DNA of 50,191 nucleotides, from the NCBI GenBank assembly GCA_036398215.1, contig DASWHK010000199.1, positions 1 to 50,191 of the forward strand, written 5' to 3'. This stretch comes from DASWHK01 sp036398215. Its GTDB lineage: Bacteria > Acidobacteriota > UBA890. Below, one piece after another: positions 33,519 to 41,389 of the stretch. Numbering within the stretch: position 1 is the first letter of the stretch; each line of letters starts with the position of its first letter. The notes under the pieces are model-generated. The model searched no databases. It saw only the letters and a program-made list of their open reading frames with translations, and was not told where the DNA came from. The position numbers were made by a program, and so were the translations under genes.

Positions 33519-33692
33519 GTCGGTTTCCGGGCAGGTCGCTTTCGGATAAACCCGCTCCCCGGCAGGGTCTCGACACGGGACTGGTGGCGAATCGGGGATT
33601 GGCACGCGCATTGCTCTTACAGAGTACATGGCTCGCGTTGCGCGCACCGGGGTTGACGGGCGCCGCGACAGCGGGTCCCAGGAGGATGGATC

Positions 33693-34703
33693 GTGAGCGT
33701 GAACGAAAGCGGTCGAAACGGATGGATCTTCGGGTCAGTGGGCATCGCCGTGGCGCTGGTCGCCGGCGTGGCGATCGGCTACGGCAGCGCCGGCGGTAGG
33801 GCGCCGGGCGCCGCTGCGATGGCGGGGAACGACGTGGCGAGGGCGGACGGCGTCGCGGGGATGCCGCTGGCCGCCGAAGCGGGCGAGGGCGACCGGGCCG
33901 GCATCGACGCCGCCGCGTCGTGGTCGCCGGCGCCCGTCCCGACCCGTTCGCAGCCGGCCGAGACGCGCTACGAGCCCGTCGTGAGCCGCCCGCAGCCCGC
34001 GGAGGCGAGCGCCGAGCCGCGTCGCGACGTGCCCGCGCAAAACGGCTCGCACGCGGATCGTCCCGCCGAGCCGGCGAGCACCCCGCCGGGGCAGGAGCCG
34101 GTCGATCGATATCCCGCGCCGGCCTACGAGCCGGCCGTCGAACGCGATCCCGCGCCGGCGCCCGCCGAGCCGCGCACCATCGTGGTCTCGGTGCCCGCCG
34201 GCACGCGCATCTCGACGCGTCTCGACCGGCCCCTGAGCTCGGCCGACGCCGAGGTCGGCGACACCTTTTCGATGAGCATCGGCGAGGCCGTCTGGGTCGA
34301 TGGCGTCGAGGTTCTGCCGGCCGGCACCCGCGTCTGGGGCTACCTGTCGGAGGTGGAGCGCGCCCGGCGGCCCAACAAGGGCGGCCGCCTCGTGCTCGAG
34401 GCCGATACCGTGCAGCTCAACGGAGACGTGCTGGCGCTGGATGCCGTGGTGACGGCCGACGAGGAGCGCCTCGAGGGCCGCGACAGCGTCAAGGAAGACC
34501 TCAAGGAGGTTGCCATCGGCGCCGGCCTCGGCGGCGTGGTCGGCGGCATCCTCGGCGGCAAGAAGGGCGCGCTCATCGGCATCCTGGTGGGCGGCGGCGG
34601 CACCTTCGCCGCCACCAAGGGCGAGCAGGTAGAGCTGCCCGTGGACACGCCGCTGTACGTCGAGCTGCGCCGCAACCTGGACGTCACGTTCGTCGAGGGC
34701 TGA
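33693..34703 (+). CDS. Membrane-anchored TrbI/VirB10-like hypothetical protein
   Basis: GTG 33693, preceded by AGGAGG, gives 336 aa. A membrane anchor lies at about residues 11-30 (WIFGSVGIAVALVAGVAIGYG). Next is a long Pro/Ala/Glu-rich linker (about 35-158), fit for crossing the periplasm. Then comes a beta-rich domain: IVVSVPAGTRISTRLDRPLSS, GDTFSMSIGEAVWVDGVEVLPAGTRVWGYLSEV and LVLEADTVQLNGDVLALDAVV. This resembles the TrbI/VirB10-like core found in many standalone envelope proteins. A Gly-rich hydrophobic segment (about 271-310, GAGLGGVVGGILGGKKGALIGILVGGGG) could insert in a membrane. The ending LPVDTPLYVELRRNL fits the same family. No type IV secretion genes are nearby, so a conjugation role is unlikely. 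Confidence 0.72.
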   Translation: MSVNESGRNGWIFGSVGIAVALVAGVAIGYGSAGGRAPGAAAMAGNDVARADGVAGMPLAAEAGEGDRAGIDAAASWSPAPVPTRSQPAETRYEPVVSRPQPAEASAEPRRDVPAQNGSHADRPAEPASTPPGQEPVDRYPAPAYEPAVERDPAPAPAEPRTIVVSVPAGTRISTRLDRPLSSADAEVGDTFSMSIGEAVWVDGVEVLPAGTRVWGYLSEVERARRPNKGGRLVLEADTVQLNGDVLALDAVVTADEERLEGRDSVKEDLKEVAIGAGLGGVVGGILGGKKGALIGILVGGGGTFAATKGEQVELPVDTPLYVELRRNLDVTFVEG

Positions 34704-34819
34704 TGCGGTCGATGTCTTGACGCTCGCCAGCATCTGTGCGGCGCGCCCCGGTTGGAGAGACGTGGCTGCCTGAGCTCAAGGCTGCTCACGACAGCCGGGA
34801 ATCAATCGAAGAGCGCAGG

Positions 34820-36031
34820 TCATAGAGACGCCAGAAAGGCCAGCAGCGCCCGGCGGCTGCCCTCGTCCAGCGCGCCGAACGCGTCGCGCGCCGACGCCGC
34901 CTCCACGGCGTGTCGCTCGATGGCTTCCCGGACGGAGCCGGCGGAGCCGTCGTGCAACAGGACGCGGCGGAAGCGCAACCCCCAGAGCGCCGGCGTACGG
35001 ATCTCGTTGGGCGCCGCCGCCGCCTGGGCGATGCCGTCGCCGGTGCCGACGTCGTGCAGCAGCAGGTCGGAGAACAGCGGTACCGGACGGCGGTCGAAGA
35101 GCGGGTTGTCCGACGGTCCGGTGTGCAGCGTGGGAACGTGGCAGCGGGCGCAGCCGATGGCGGTGAACACGCCCTCGCCCATGCGAACGACCTCGCTGAT
35201 GCCGGCGCGCGCCGGCGGCGCGAGAAACTTCATGAACGCCTCGAAGTTGTCGATGCCGCTGAGGCCGGTTCGCGGGTCGGTGACGTCCTCGGGATCGGGT
35301 ATCCGGTCGCACAGCAGCATCCTGTCGTAAGGGATGCCGAGGGCGAGCTCCTCGGGAAACAGCTCGTTGGTGATGCCCATCTCGTTGCGGTAGGCGTCCG
35401 CGGCGAACACCCGCAGGGTGGCGTGCTGCGCCTTCCAGCCGAAGCGGCCGACGCGCATCTGGCCGCTCGACAGGTCGCGCACCAGGGCGGGCCGGCCGCG
35501 GATACCGTCGAAGTCGACGTCGTGGGGATCGGCGCGCGCGGCGATCGCGGAGTCGGGGATGGCCTCCACCAGGCCGGCGCCGAACAGCGGAATGGAGACG
35601 CGCCGGGCGACGACGTTGGCCTCCGGCGGCGGCACCGGCTGGCAGGCGTGTCCGGGCACCGAGAAGAGCTGGAAGAGCGTGCCGCCCTCGTCGACCTCGG
35701 TGGCGTACGCGGGCTTGAAGCGGCCGAGGTCGTCGCGGATGCCGGCGTGCATCTCGGCGATCAGACCGGCGCCGCCCACCGCCGGGATGTTGTGGCAGAT
35801 CGCGCAGCTCGCGCCGTTGAAGGCGGGGCCCAGGCCTTCCTCGGCAGTCTCGAGCTCGAGGAAGTCCTCCAGGCCGAGACGAAAGCGCTCGAACTCGTGC
35901 GGGGTGACGCCGGCCATCGGCTGGCCCGGTGCAACCGTCCCGGACTGCGCACCGGCCTGCCACGCGGCGGCCATGATCGCCATCACGGCGAGAACCACGC
36001 AGAGACTCTCTCGCATCACGGGGAATCTCAT
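34820..36031 (-). CDS. Di-heme c-type oxidoreductase (DHOR / DUF1111 family)
   Basis: ATG 36029-36031 with GGAGGAGG upstream gives 403 aa. The longer frame to 36214 is shadow over the cupredoxin gene. Signal peptide about 1-29. There are two covalent heme-binding sites: CAICH (Cys76-His80) and CARCH (Cys294-His298). RTPALWGLRFRRVLLHDGSA (about 350-370) is a conserved block of this family, which is distantly related to MauG-type di-heme peroxidases and often named 'thiol oxidoreductase'. Electron donor and substrate are not known for the family. It is the last gene of a porin-CuA-DHOR set, 34 bp after the cupredoxin gene. This suggests periplasmic electron transfer or metal handling. Confidence 0.9.
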   Translation of the reverse strand: MRFPVMRESLCVVLAVMAIMAAAWQAGAQSGTVAPGQPMAGVTPHEFERFRLGLEDFLELETAEEGLGPAFNGASCAICHNIPAVGGAGLIAEMHAGIRDDLGRFKPAYATEVDEGGTLFQLFSVPGHACQPVPPPEANVVARRVSIPLFGAGLVEAIPDSAIAARADPHDVDFDGIRGRPALVRDLSSGQMRVGRFGWKAQHATLRVFAADAYRNEMGITNELFPEELALGIPYDRMLLCDRIPDPEDVTDPRTGLSGIDNFEAFMKFLAPPARAGISEVVRMGEGVFTAIGCARCHVPTLHTGPSDNPLFDRRPVPLFSDLLLHDVGTGDGIAQAAAAPNEIRTPALWGLRFRRVLLHDGSAGSVREAIERHAVEAASARDAFGALDEGSRRALLAFLASL

Positions 36032-36065
36032 CGGACGCCTCCTCCCGATCGCTTCACGGAAACCC

Positions 36066-36557
36066 TCATCGATGGCCGCCCTCACGGCGAGCTCCTCGCA
36101 CATTGCTCTTGGAAAGGGGTGGTCGGGTATCCGACGTCTCCCCTTCCGCCGGCCCGCCGCTGGCCGCCGCGGTGACGCGAATGCGCCCCCGCATGTAGCT
36201 GTGGCCGGCGCCACAGAGCTGCGAGCACTCGAAGCGGTAGTCGCCGGGCTCGTTGGCCTCGAAGACCACCACCGCCTCGCCGCGCCCCCGCTTCGGGATC
36301 ACCACGTCGATGTCGCCGGGCCCGACGATGCGGAAGCCGTGGTCGGTGTCCTCGCTGGTGAGCCGGATCTCGAGCCGGGTGCCGGCCGCGACCGTGATCT
36401 CCGACGGTGTGAAGAGGAAGCGCTCGGCAACCAGGTGCACGACGCGGTCGGGCGGCGGGCCCGCGGGCGCCGCCGGCGGCTCCGCCGTCTGGATGGTGAC
36501 GCACGCCAAAGCCCCAGCGAGCGCCAGGCAACTGAAGACGATCGCGAGCCGCCGCAT
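36066..36557 (-). CDS. Stand-alone CuA-type cupredoxin lipoprotein (COX2-like domain)
   Basis: ATG 36555-36557 gives 163 aa. A signal ends in ALAC with lipobox Cys19. The cupredoxin domain (about 38-132) carries a full CuA ligand set, His73 in DTDHGFRI and CSQLCGAGHSYM (Cys111, Cys115, His119, Met122). This is the motif of cytochrome c oxidase subunit II, but the two N-terminal transmembrane helices of COX2 are absent and no other oxidase subunit is nearby. It is therefore likely a soluble or lipid-anchored binuclear-copper electron carrier. The ribosome-site region (GGTGGTTCTG before ATG) is a duplicate of the porin gene's last codons. The flanking genes are a porin and a di-heme cytochrome. 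The SCO-like protein at 6745 could be its copper loader, which is inference. Confidence 0.88.
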   Translation of the reverse strand: MRRLAIVFSCLALAGALACVTIQTAEPPAAPAGPPPDRVVHLVAERFLFTPSEITVAAGTRLEIRLTSEDTDHGFRIVGPGDIDVVIPKRGRGEAVVVFEANEPGDYRFECSQLCGAGHSYMRGRIRVTAAASGGPAEGETSDTRPPLSKSNVRGARREGGHR

Positions 36558-36652
36558 CAGAACCACCTTCCGAAGCCGACCTCTAGCGACAACCCCGAGC
36601 ATGCGATGCACATCCTTGCCCCGCCGCATCAGAACCACCATCCGAGGCCGAT
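36549..36652. repeat. Imperfect direct repeat spanning the porin-CuA gene junction, 32 bp x 2
   Basis: Copies at 36549-36580 and 36621-36652 differ at three positions, with start points 72 bp apart. On the - strand one is the 3' end of the porin gene (…GLGWWF-stop) and the other supplies the upstream region and first bases (ATGCGGCGG) of the CuA gene. Confidence 0.85.
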
Positions 36653-37786
36653 GTTGAGCGAGCGCGGGCCGGGGACGACCTCGCTTTGCGAGCGCACGTG
36701 CGAGTAGTCGAGCTTGATGACGACGTCGGGGTCGAGCCAGTAGTTGGCGCCCAGCACCCAGGCGTCGCGGTCGAACTGCGGCAGCGGCACGCCGCCTTCG
36801 TCCATGCGGTGCTGGGTGTCGAAGTTCTCGTAGCGGACGAACAGCCCGAGGTCGTGGGGGAAGCCGGCCGGCAGCACCCGGTAGCCCCCCTCGAAGTAGA
36901 AGCCGCGCAGCTCGCTCGCCACGTTGGGGTCGATCCCGGTCTGGCGAAAGACCGCGTCGTTGAGCTCGGCCGCGTCGTCGACGAACGCGTGCGCGTACAC
37001 GGCGCGCCCCTCGAAACGCCCGCGCGAGTAGCGGGCGTCGGCCTCGATGACCGCCGTCGGCGTATCGAGGGTCTGCAGGGTGACGCTGCTGTTGCCCGTC
37101 CAGAAGCTGGCGCCGAGCTGCAGGCCGCGGATCCCGACGTACTCGGCGCGGCCCGTCCAGGCGACGCTGCGCACCTGCGCCTCGACGCCGTGCTGGGCCG
37201 AACCGCGCAGGCCTTCCTCGGCGGTGAACTCGGCGGCGTCGAGCGGCGCCATGGCGTAGACGCGGTACCGCACGGTGCCGCCCAGCGTCCCGTGCACGCC
37301 GGCCCCGACTTCGAACCAGGTGGTGGGGATGATCACCGTGTCGACGAACGGGCGCTCGACGCCGTAGAACGTCGGCGGCTCGTGGCGCTCGTTGATGATC
37401 CCCACCGGGACGAGGAGCATGCCGGCGCGGAAGTTGACCTCCGGCGTCGCCAGAACGTCGAGGTAGGCCTGCTCCAGCTCCAGCTCGCCGCCCTCTTCGA
37501 GGCCCTCGACGACGGCGTGCTCGAGCTCCAGCTCGCCGAAGAAGTGGATCCGCTCGGTGAAGCGATGCGCCACCAGCAACACGAAGCGATGGAAGTCCAG
37601 CACCGTCGGCGCGATGTCGTCGTCGACGGGCTTGTTGAGGTGCAGCTCCATGTAGCCGGAGATCGGCCCCGTGCGCGAGGTGCTTCCCGACTGGGCGTGG
37701 GCCGGTGCCGGCCATAGAAGGAGGGCCAGCAGCAGGCCGGCTGCGGAATAGGATCCCGATGTGGCGGCGCGTCTCGAAGCTTGCAT
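36629..37786 (-). CDS. Outer-membrane beta-barrel porin, phosphate-porin (OprO/P)-like
   Basis: ATG 37784-37786 gives 385 aa. A TTG at 37844-37846 would add 20 residues but lacks a ribosome site. Signal peptide about 1-32 (LLLALLLWPAPAHAQ). The rest is alternating beta strands with aromatic girdle residues. It begins ISGYMELHLNKPVDDD and HRFVLLVAHRFTERIHFFGELELEHA, and includes LEQAYLDVLATPEVNFRAGMLLVPVGIINERHEPPTF in adjoining pieces typical of porin O/P-like proteins. The C-terminus ends in Trp-Trp-Phe, the terminal aromatic required by the Bam machinery. As first gene of the set with CuA and DHOR it may admit the substrate of the redox pair. A promoter-like sequence lies upstream (37859-37887). 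Confidence 0.85.
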   Translation of the reverse strand: MQASRRAATSGSYSAAGLLLALLLWPAPAHAQSGSTSRTGPISGYMELHLNKPVDDDIAPTVLDFHRFVLLVAHRFTERIHFFGELELEHAVVEGLEEGGELELEQAYLDVLATPEVNFRAGMLLVPVGIINERHEPPTFYGVERPFVDTVIIPTTWFEVGAGVHGTLGGTVRYRVYAMAPLDAAEFTAEEGLRGSAQHGVEAQVRSVAWTGRAEYVGIRGLQLGASFWTGNSSVTLQTLDTPTAVIEADARYSRGRFEGRAVYAHAFVDDAAELNDAVFRQTGIDPNVASELRGFYFEGGYRVLPAGFPHDLGLFVRYENFDTQHRMDEGGVPLPQFDRDAWVLGANYWLDPDVVIKLDYSHVRSQSEVVPGPRSLNIGLGWWF

Positions 37787-38107
37787 GGAATTCTCTGCCC
37801 CAAAGATGGAGATTCTTGAACCCTGAAGAAAGTTTTTGAGTAGCAAAAAGTTTCGGCAAAGCTACCCGCTGGACCTCCCCGGGTCAAGCACGAAAAATGT
37901 CGTTGATTTTTTTCCAAGATCGGCGCGCCAGCCGCATCGCGCCGGTTGAAGCCATGCGCAAGTAGCGGACAGGACGTGGGTCAAGCCGCCCCGACCGCCG
38001 GCCGACGTGCGCCTTCGTCAAGAAGGGGGCCGTGGTTGACGCCACGATTGCGCGGAGGAATCAAGTGCCGCGAATACGGAACCGGGCGGCGGGTCGATTG
38101 GCGCGCG
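37787..38107. other. Intergenic 321 bp, promoter region of the porin-CuA-DHOR set
   Basis: Contains the porin promoter candidate and an AT-rich patch (37890-37920) that stands out from the GC-rich surroundings. That patch has a run of seven T on the + strand. No gene seen. Confidence 0.6.
37859..37887 (-). promoter_or_regulatory. Promoter candidate for the porin-CuA-DHOR set
   Basis: On the - strand TTGACC (37882-37887), 17 bp, then TAGCTT (37859-37864). It lies about 70 bp upstream of the chosen porin ATG and just outside the alternative TTG start at 37846. Confidence 0.45.
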
Positions 38108-39871
38108 TCAGTCGCGCGGCGCGTGGGCCCAGCCGAGAACCAGGAGCTGCGGTTCGCCCGCCTGGCGGCCGATGATCACCCGCACGAGCTCGGCGGGGCC
38201 GCCGTCAACGCGGCGGCTGCGGATCTCGACGACCAGGACCGGCGTGCGCCCCCAGCGATCGGTGGCAGCCGGAGCGACGTCAGGCGTCGAGCGGATGCGG
38301 ATCCGTCCGGGCGTATCCGAGCTCCCGGCCTCGAGGACCTCGAACCGGCGCGCATCCTTGACCTCGAAGGTGTACGAACGGCCCGCCCCGCCGGCATAGC
38401 CGCGCTCGACGCCAAGGTCGCGAAACCGGATCACCCAGGGATCGTTCGCGGTATCGATCTCGAACTCTTCGAGCGGCGTGACGACGTCGAACCAGTGCGC
38501 GCCGATCCGGTCGCGCCGGGTCAGCAGCGCGTCCTCGACGTACCCGGTGACCGCCGGACGCGTGTAATCGGCGGCCTCGGCGAGGGCGCGCACGTTCTCG
38601 TCGGTGAACGCGGTCACGATCTTGGCGCCCCAATACGAGTCCGCGGCATCGGCTTCCTGGAAGGCGATGTTCGGGTAATTGGCGTCCCACCTGGCGGCGT
38701 CGAACAGCTCGCGGTCGAAGCGCCCGACCTCGGGGTAGAGGATCAGACAGTTCTCCTCCCACGGTCGGTTCCAGATCCCCAACGAGAAGAACGATCTCGT
38801 CATCGCGCCGCCGTCGTAGTAGTTCTCGAACCCCACCCGGCAGGGTCCGTTGACGAAGTCGCCGCTGCCCATCGACGAGCCGAAGTCGATGTAATAGTGG
38901 CGCACGTAGCTCTTGTCGCCCTCGGTAACGTAGGCGTCGAGCGAGTTCGCTTCCTTGACGTCGACGTGATTGAACCACGAGGCGATCACCCGCAGGCCGC
39001 GGAGCTCGCGGCGGAGCTCGTGGGGGATGATGTCGTTGGGATCGTCGGAGCGCGTCCCCCAATAGGGGAACGGGCCGATGGGCACACCGGGTACGAAAAG
39101 GCTGGCGCTGCCTCGAACCGTGCCGTCGGGGCGCTCCACCAGCAGGGCGACGGCCTCGGCCAGGTCCTGGTCAGTCATCGGGCGCTCGCGGCCGAACAGG
39201 TCCTCGCGGACCGCCTCCTCGTGGCGGACGAGGTTCTCGGGGCGGAAGTAGACGATGGAGTACTGCGGCACCCAGTAGCCGGCGGCGTGCATGATGCGCG
39301 AGCCGACGATCTCGGCCGCCGAGTTGCGCTCCAGGGCGTCGGGGATGTCGAACTTGAGCACGTAGCGGCGCCCCGCTTCATCGCTGATCTGGAATCCTGG
39401 CGTGTAACCCTCGGTCTTGACACTCCGCACCGACCAGCGTTCCGGCTGCGGCGCCTCCCCTGGCGAACCCGCCGCCACCTCCTCGGGAGCAAGCGGATGT
39501 AGCCCGATGCGATTGGTGAACCAAGACGAGTCGGGAACCTCGTCCCACGCGTTGACGTTGAGCGACGCACGGTCCGCGATGCCGAGGCCGACGCGGTGCA
39601 GGTCCAGGTGCCGGAACCAGCTGTTGTAAAGGATGCCGAAGAGCTCGGAGGCATGGCGATCGGCGGGTTCCGGAACGTGCTTGTCGTCGGCATCGAACCA
39701 GATCGGTGGCCGCAGCAAGGGATCAGGCGGCTCGCTGGCGGCGATCGGCAGCGTGGCGGCGAGCAAAAGCATCGCGGCGGCGGCCATCGTGGTGTTTCTC
39801 ATCGCCCGATGCCCGGCGCCGGCGGACATCGTGGTGTTTCTCATCGCCCGATGCGCGGCGCGGTCGGCCAT
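38108..39871 (-). CDS. Exported protein with protein-kinase-like signature motifs
   Basis: 587 aa from ATG 39869-39871, two bases after the Omp85 gene stop. Later starts at 39844 and 39802 are possible because this end is duplicated. A signal peptide is best formed by MAAAAMLLLAATLPIAAS (residues about 29-46). After an N-terminal region the order of motifs is that of a kinase fold: a loop VKTEGYTPGFQISDEAGRRY, YVLKFD with Lys173 (the VAIK position), an acidic helix ERNSAAEIVGSR (Glu187), the catalytic-loop pattern HVDVKEAN (His302, Asp304, Lys306, Asn309; compare HRDLKPEN), and YIDFGSSMG with Asp329-Phe-Gly. The remaining 250 residues are unassigned. I know of no named family. HipA/CotH/Fam20-like kinases share this logic. 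Activity outside the cytoplasm would need an ATP source. Coupling to an Omp85 barrel suggests an envelope role. Confidence 0.7.
   Translation of the reverse strand: MADRAAHRAMRNTTMSAGAGHRAMRNTTMAAAAMLLLAATLPIAASEPPDPLLRPPIWFDADDKHVPEPADRHASELFGILYNSWFRHLDLHRVGLGIADRASLNVNAWDEVPDSSWFTNRIGLHPLAPEEVAAGSPGEAPQPERWSVRSVKTEGYTPGFQISDEAGRRYVLKFDIPDALERNSAAEIVGSRIMHAAGYWVPQYSIVYFRPENLVRHEEAVREDLFGRERPMTDQDLAEAVALLVERPDGTVRGSASLFVPGVPIGPFPYWGTRSDDPNDIIPHELRRELRGLRVIASWFNHVDVKEANSLDAYVTEGDKSYVRHYYIDFGSSMGSGDFVNGPCRVGFENYYDGGAMTRSFFSLGIWNRPWEENCLILYPEVGRFDRELFDAARWDANYPNIAFQEADAADSYWGAKIVTAFTDENVRALAEAADYTRPAVTGYVEDALLTRRDRIGAHWFDVVTPLEEFEIDTANDPWVIRFRDLGVERGYAGGAGRSYTFEVKDARRFEVLEAGSSDTPGRIRIRSTPDVAPAATDRWGRTPVLVVEIRSRRVDGGPAELVRVIIGRQAGEPQLLVLGWAHAPRD
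39785..39854. repeat. Direct repeat at the start of the kinase-like gene, 28 bp x 2
   Basis: Copies at 39785-39812 and 39827-39854 are identical over 28 bp, with start points 42 bp apart, so the frame is kept. Each encodes HRAMRNTTM, so the gene carries two copies of one potential start. Confidence 0.88.
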
Positions 39872-39872
39872 T

Positions 39873-41270
39873 TCATCGTCGGTACACGGGGTAGCGGACC
39901 GGGGCGCTGAGCGGCGGCGGCGGGCGGTCGCCGAACGTCAGGTGCACGATCCAGCCCTCGTCCGCCTTGCCGGCCTCGACCCGAAGCGCCGTCCCGTTCA
40001 CCGTCTTGAGACGAAAACCCATGCCGTAGTTGCGGTGCCAGTCGAGGACCTCGAAGTCCGCCGCGCTGTCGAAGGTCTGGCCGCCGTCGTGAAAGAACTG
40101 CATCTCACAGTTCGGGTGGATGGCCCAGCGATACTCGAGCGTGAGCATCAGCATGGTGCGGCCGTAATAGCGGTCGAGCTCGAAGCCGCGTAACGTCGCG
40201 GAGCCGCCGAGGCGCGGGTACAAATAAAACGGTAGCGGGTCGCTGCCGCTCGACTCCCGGACGAGCTGGGCACGGGCCTCGCCGACGAAGGCGCTGCGGC
40301 CGCGCGCCACCGGCATGTGTCCTTCCATGCGGGCGCCGTAATGCCAGTAGCGGATGTCGTCGCCGGCCGAGAAGCTCTCCTGGTACGAGGCGCCGGCGTA
40401 GGCCCCGGCGCCCCAATCGTACTCACGCCCAAAAAAAGCCGCGTCGACGAAGACCCCGGTGCCGTGGAAGTCGATCCGTTCGCCGAGGCCCGGCAGCTCA
40501 CCGAAAACCTCACCGACTCCCGGCCGACCGCCGCCCTCGCGGTCGCTGGCGGTGAGCAGCGCTAGCTTGTATTCAGAGCCCACGGTTACCCGACGGCCGA
40601 TTTGCAGCTCGCCGACGACGCCGAGCGACAACTGCTCCAAGCCGAAATTCGACGCGTCGTCCAAGGTCGAGTCCTGCCCGAAGCCGTAAAACGGCTCGTT
40701 GGGCCGCCGCTGGTAGTCGCCCTGGACGGCGAACCGGATCCTCCGGGCGGGCGAGATCCCGTAGCCCGCCATGAGCTCGAGGTATCCCAACGAACTGCCT
40801 CGCCCCATGACCCTGAGCCCGGCGGGGAACCCGGTCGGCTGGCCGGCCGGGACGCCTTGGGTCTGGCCGCCGGGCGGGCGCGCGGGGTAATCGTAGGTGA
40901 GGCCGAAACCCAGCCCGGTCTTCTCCCCCAGCCCCCCGAACAAGACCGTGTAGCCGGCGGCGGCAATCCGCTGCTGGAAATCGGCCAGCCGCTCGCGCAG
41001 CTTGGCCTGCTCGGCGGCGACCAGGCCGCGCTCCATCGCGGCGAACAGCTCCTTGCAGGGCCAGCCCAAGAGCAAAAGTGGGCGCGCGATTCCCGGCCTT
41101 TTCGCCGCTTCGACGTCCTCCTTGGTGACGATGCGGCCGTCGTAGATGGGGTCGGGGGAGCCTTGCTGCGCGGCGCTCCGTGGCGATCGCGGCGCGGCCT
41201 GAGCCGTGCCCATCGAGGAAAGCGAGGCCGCGGCCATCAAAATCAACGATACGATCGGCGACGTGCGCAT
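39873..41270 (-). CDS. Omp85/surface-antigen (BamA/TamA-like) outer-membrane barrel
   Basis: ATG 41268-41270 gives 465 aa. The longer frame to 42923 is shadow over the M14 gene. Signal peptide about 1-26 (ILMAAASLSSMGTAQAA). A short N-terminal part follows, too small for several POTRA domains. Then comes a barrel of about 380 residues: GFGLTYDYPAR, GYLELMAGYGIS, GRRVTVGSEYKLALL, LRGFELDRYYGRTMLMLTLEYRWAIHP and the end GWIVHLTFGDR. The RGFELDRYYG block corresponds to the VRGY/F-type lid motif of Omp85 proteins (here LRGFE). In this short class the barrel may secrete or insert a partner. The kinase-like gene follows after one base, so the two are translationally coupled. Confidence 0.86.
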   Translation of the reverse strand: MRTSPIVSLILMAAASLSSMGTAQAAPRSPRSAAQQGSPDPIYDGRIVTKEDVEAAKRPGIARPLLLLGWPCKELFAAMERGLVAAEQAKLRERLADFQQRIAAAGYTVLFGGLGEKTGLGFGLTYDYPARPPGGQTQGVPAGQPTGFPAGLRVMGRGSSLGYLELMAGYGISPARRIRFAVQGDYQRRPNEPFYGFGQDSTLDDASNFGLEQLSLGVVGELQIGRRVTVGSEYKLALLTASDREGGGRPGVGEVFGELPGLGERIDFHGTGVFVDAAFFGREYDWGAGAYAGASYQESFSAGDDIRYWHYGARMEGHMPVARGRSAFVGEARAQLVRESSGSDPLPFYLYPRLGGSATLRGFELDRYYGRTMLMLTLEYRWAIHPNCEMQFFHDGGQTFDSAADFEVLDWHRNYGMGFRLKTVNGTALRVEAGKADEGWIVHLTFGDRPPPPLSAPVRYPVYRR

Positions 41271-41389
41271 GCAGCGTGGCTTTCCCCGGCGAAGAGGCGG
41301 TTCATGAAACCATGGATCCGTTTTGGGGCACAAGGGAGAACACCTGGCAGGCCGTGGTGGAGCTTCTTCTGCGGTTCTGCTCGGGCCGC

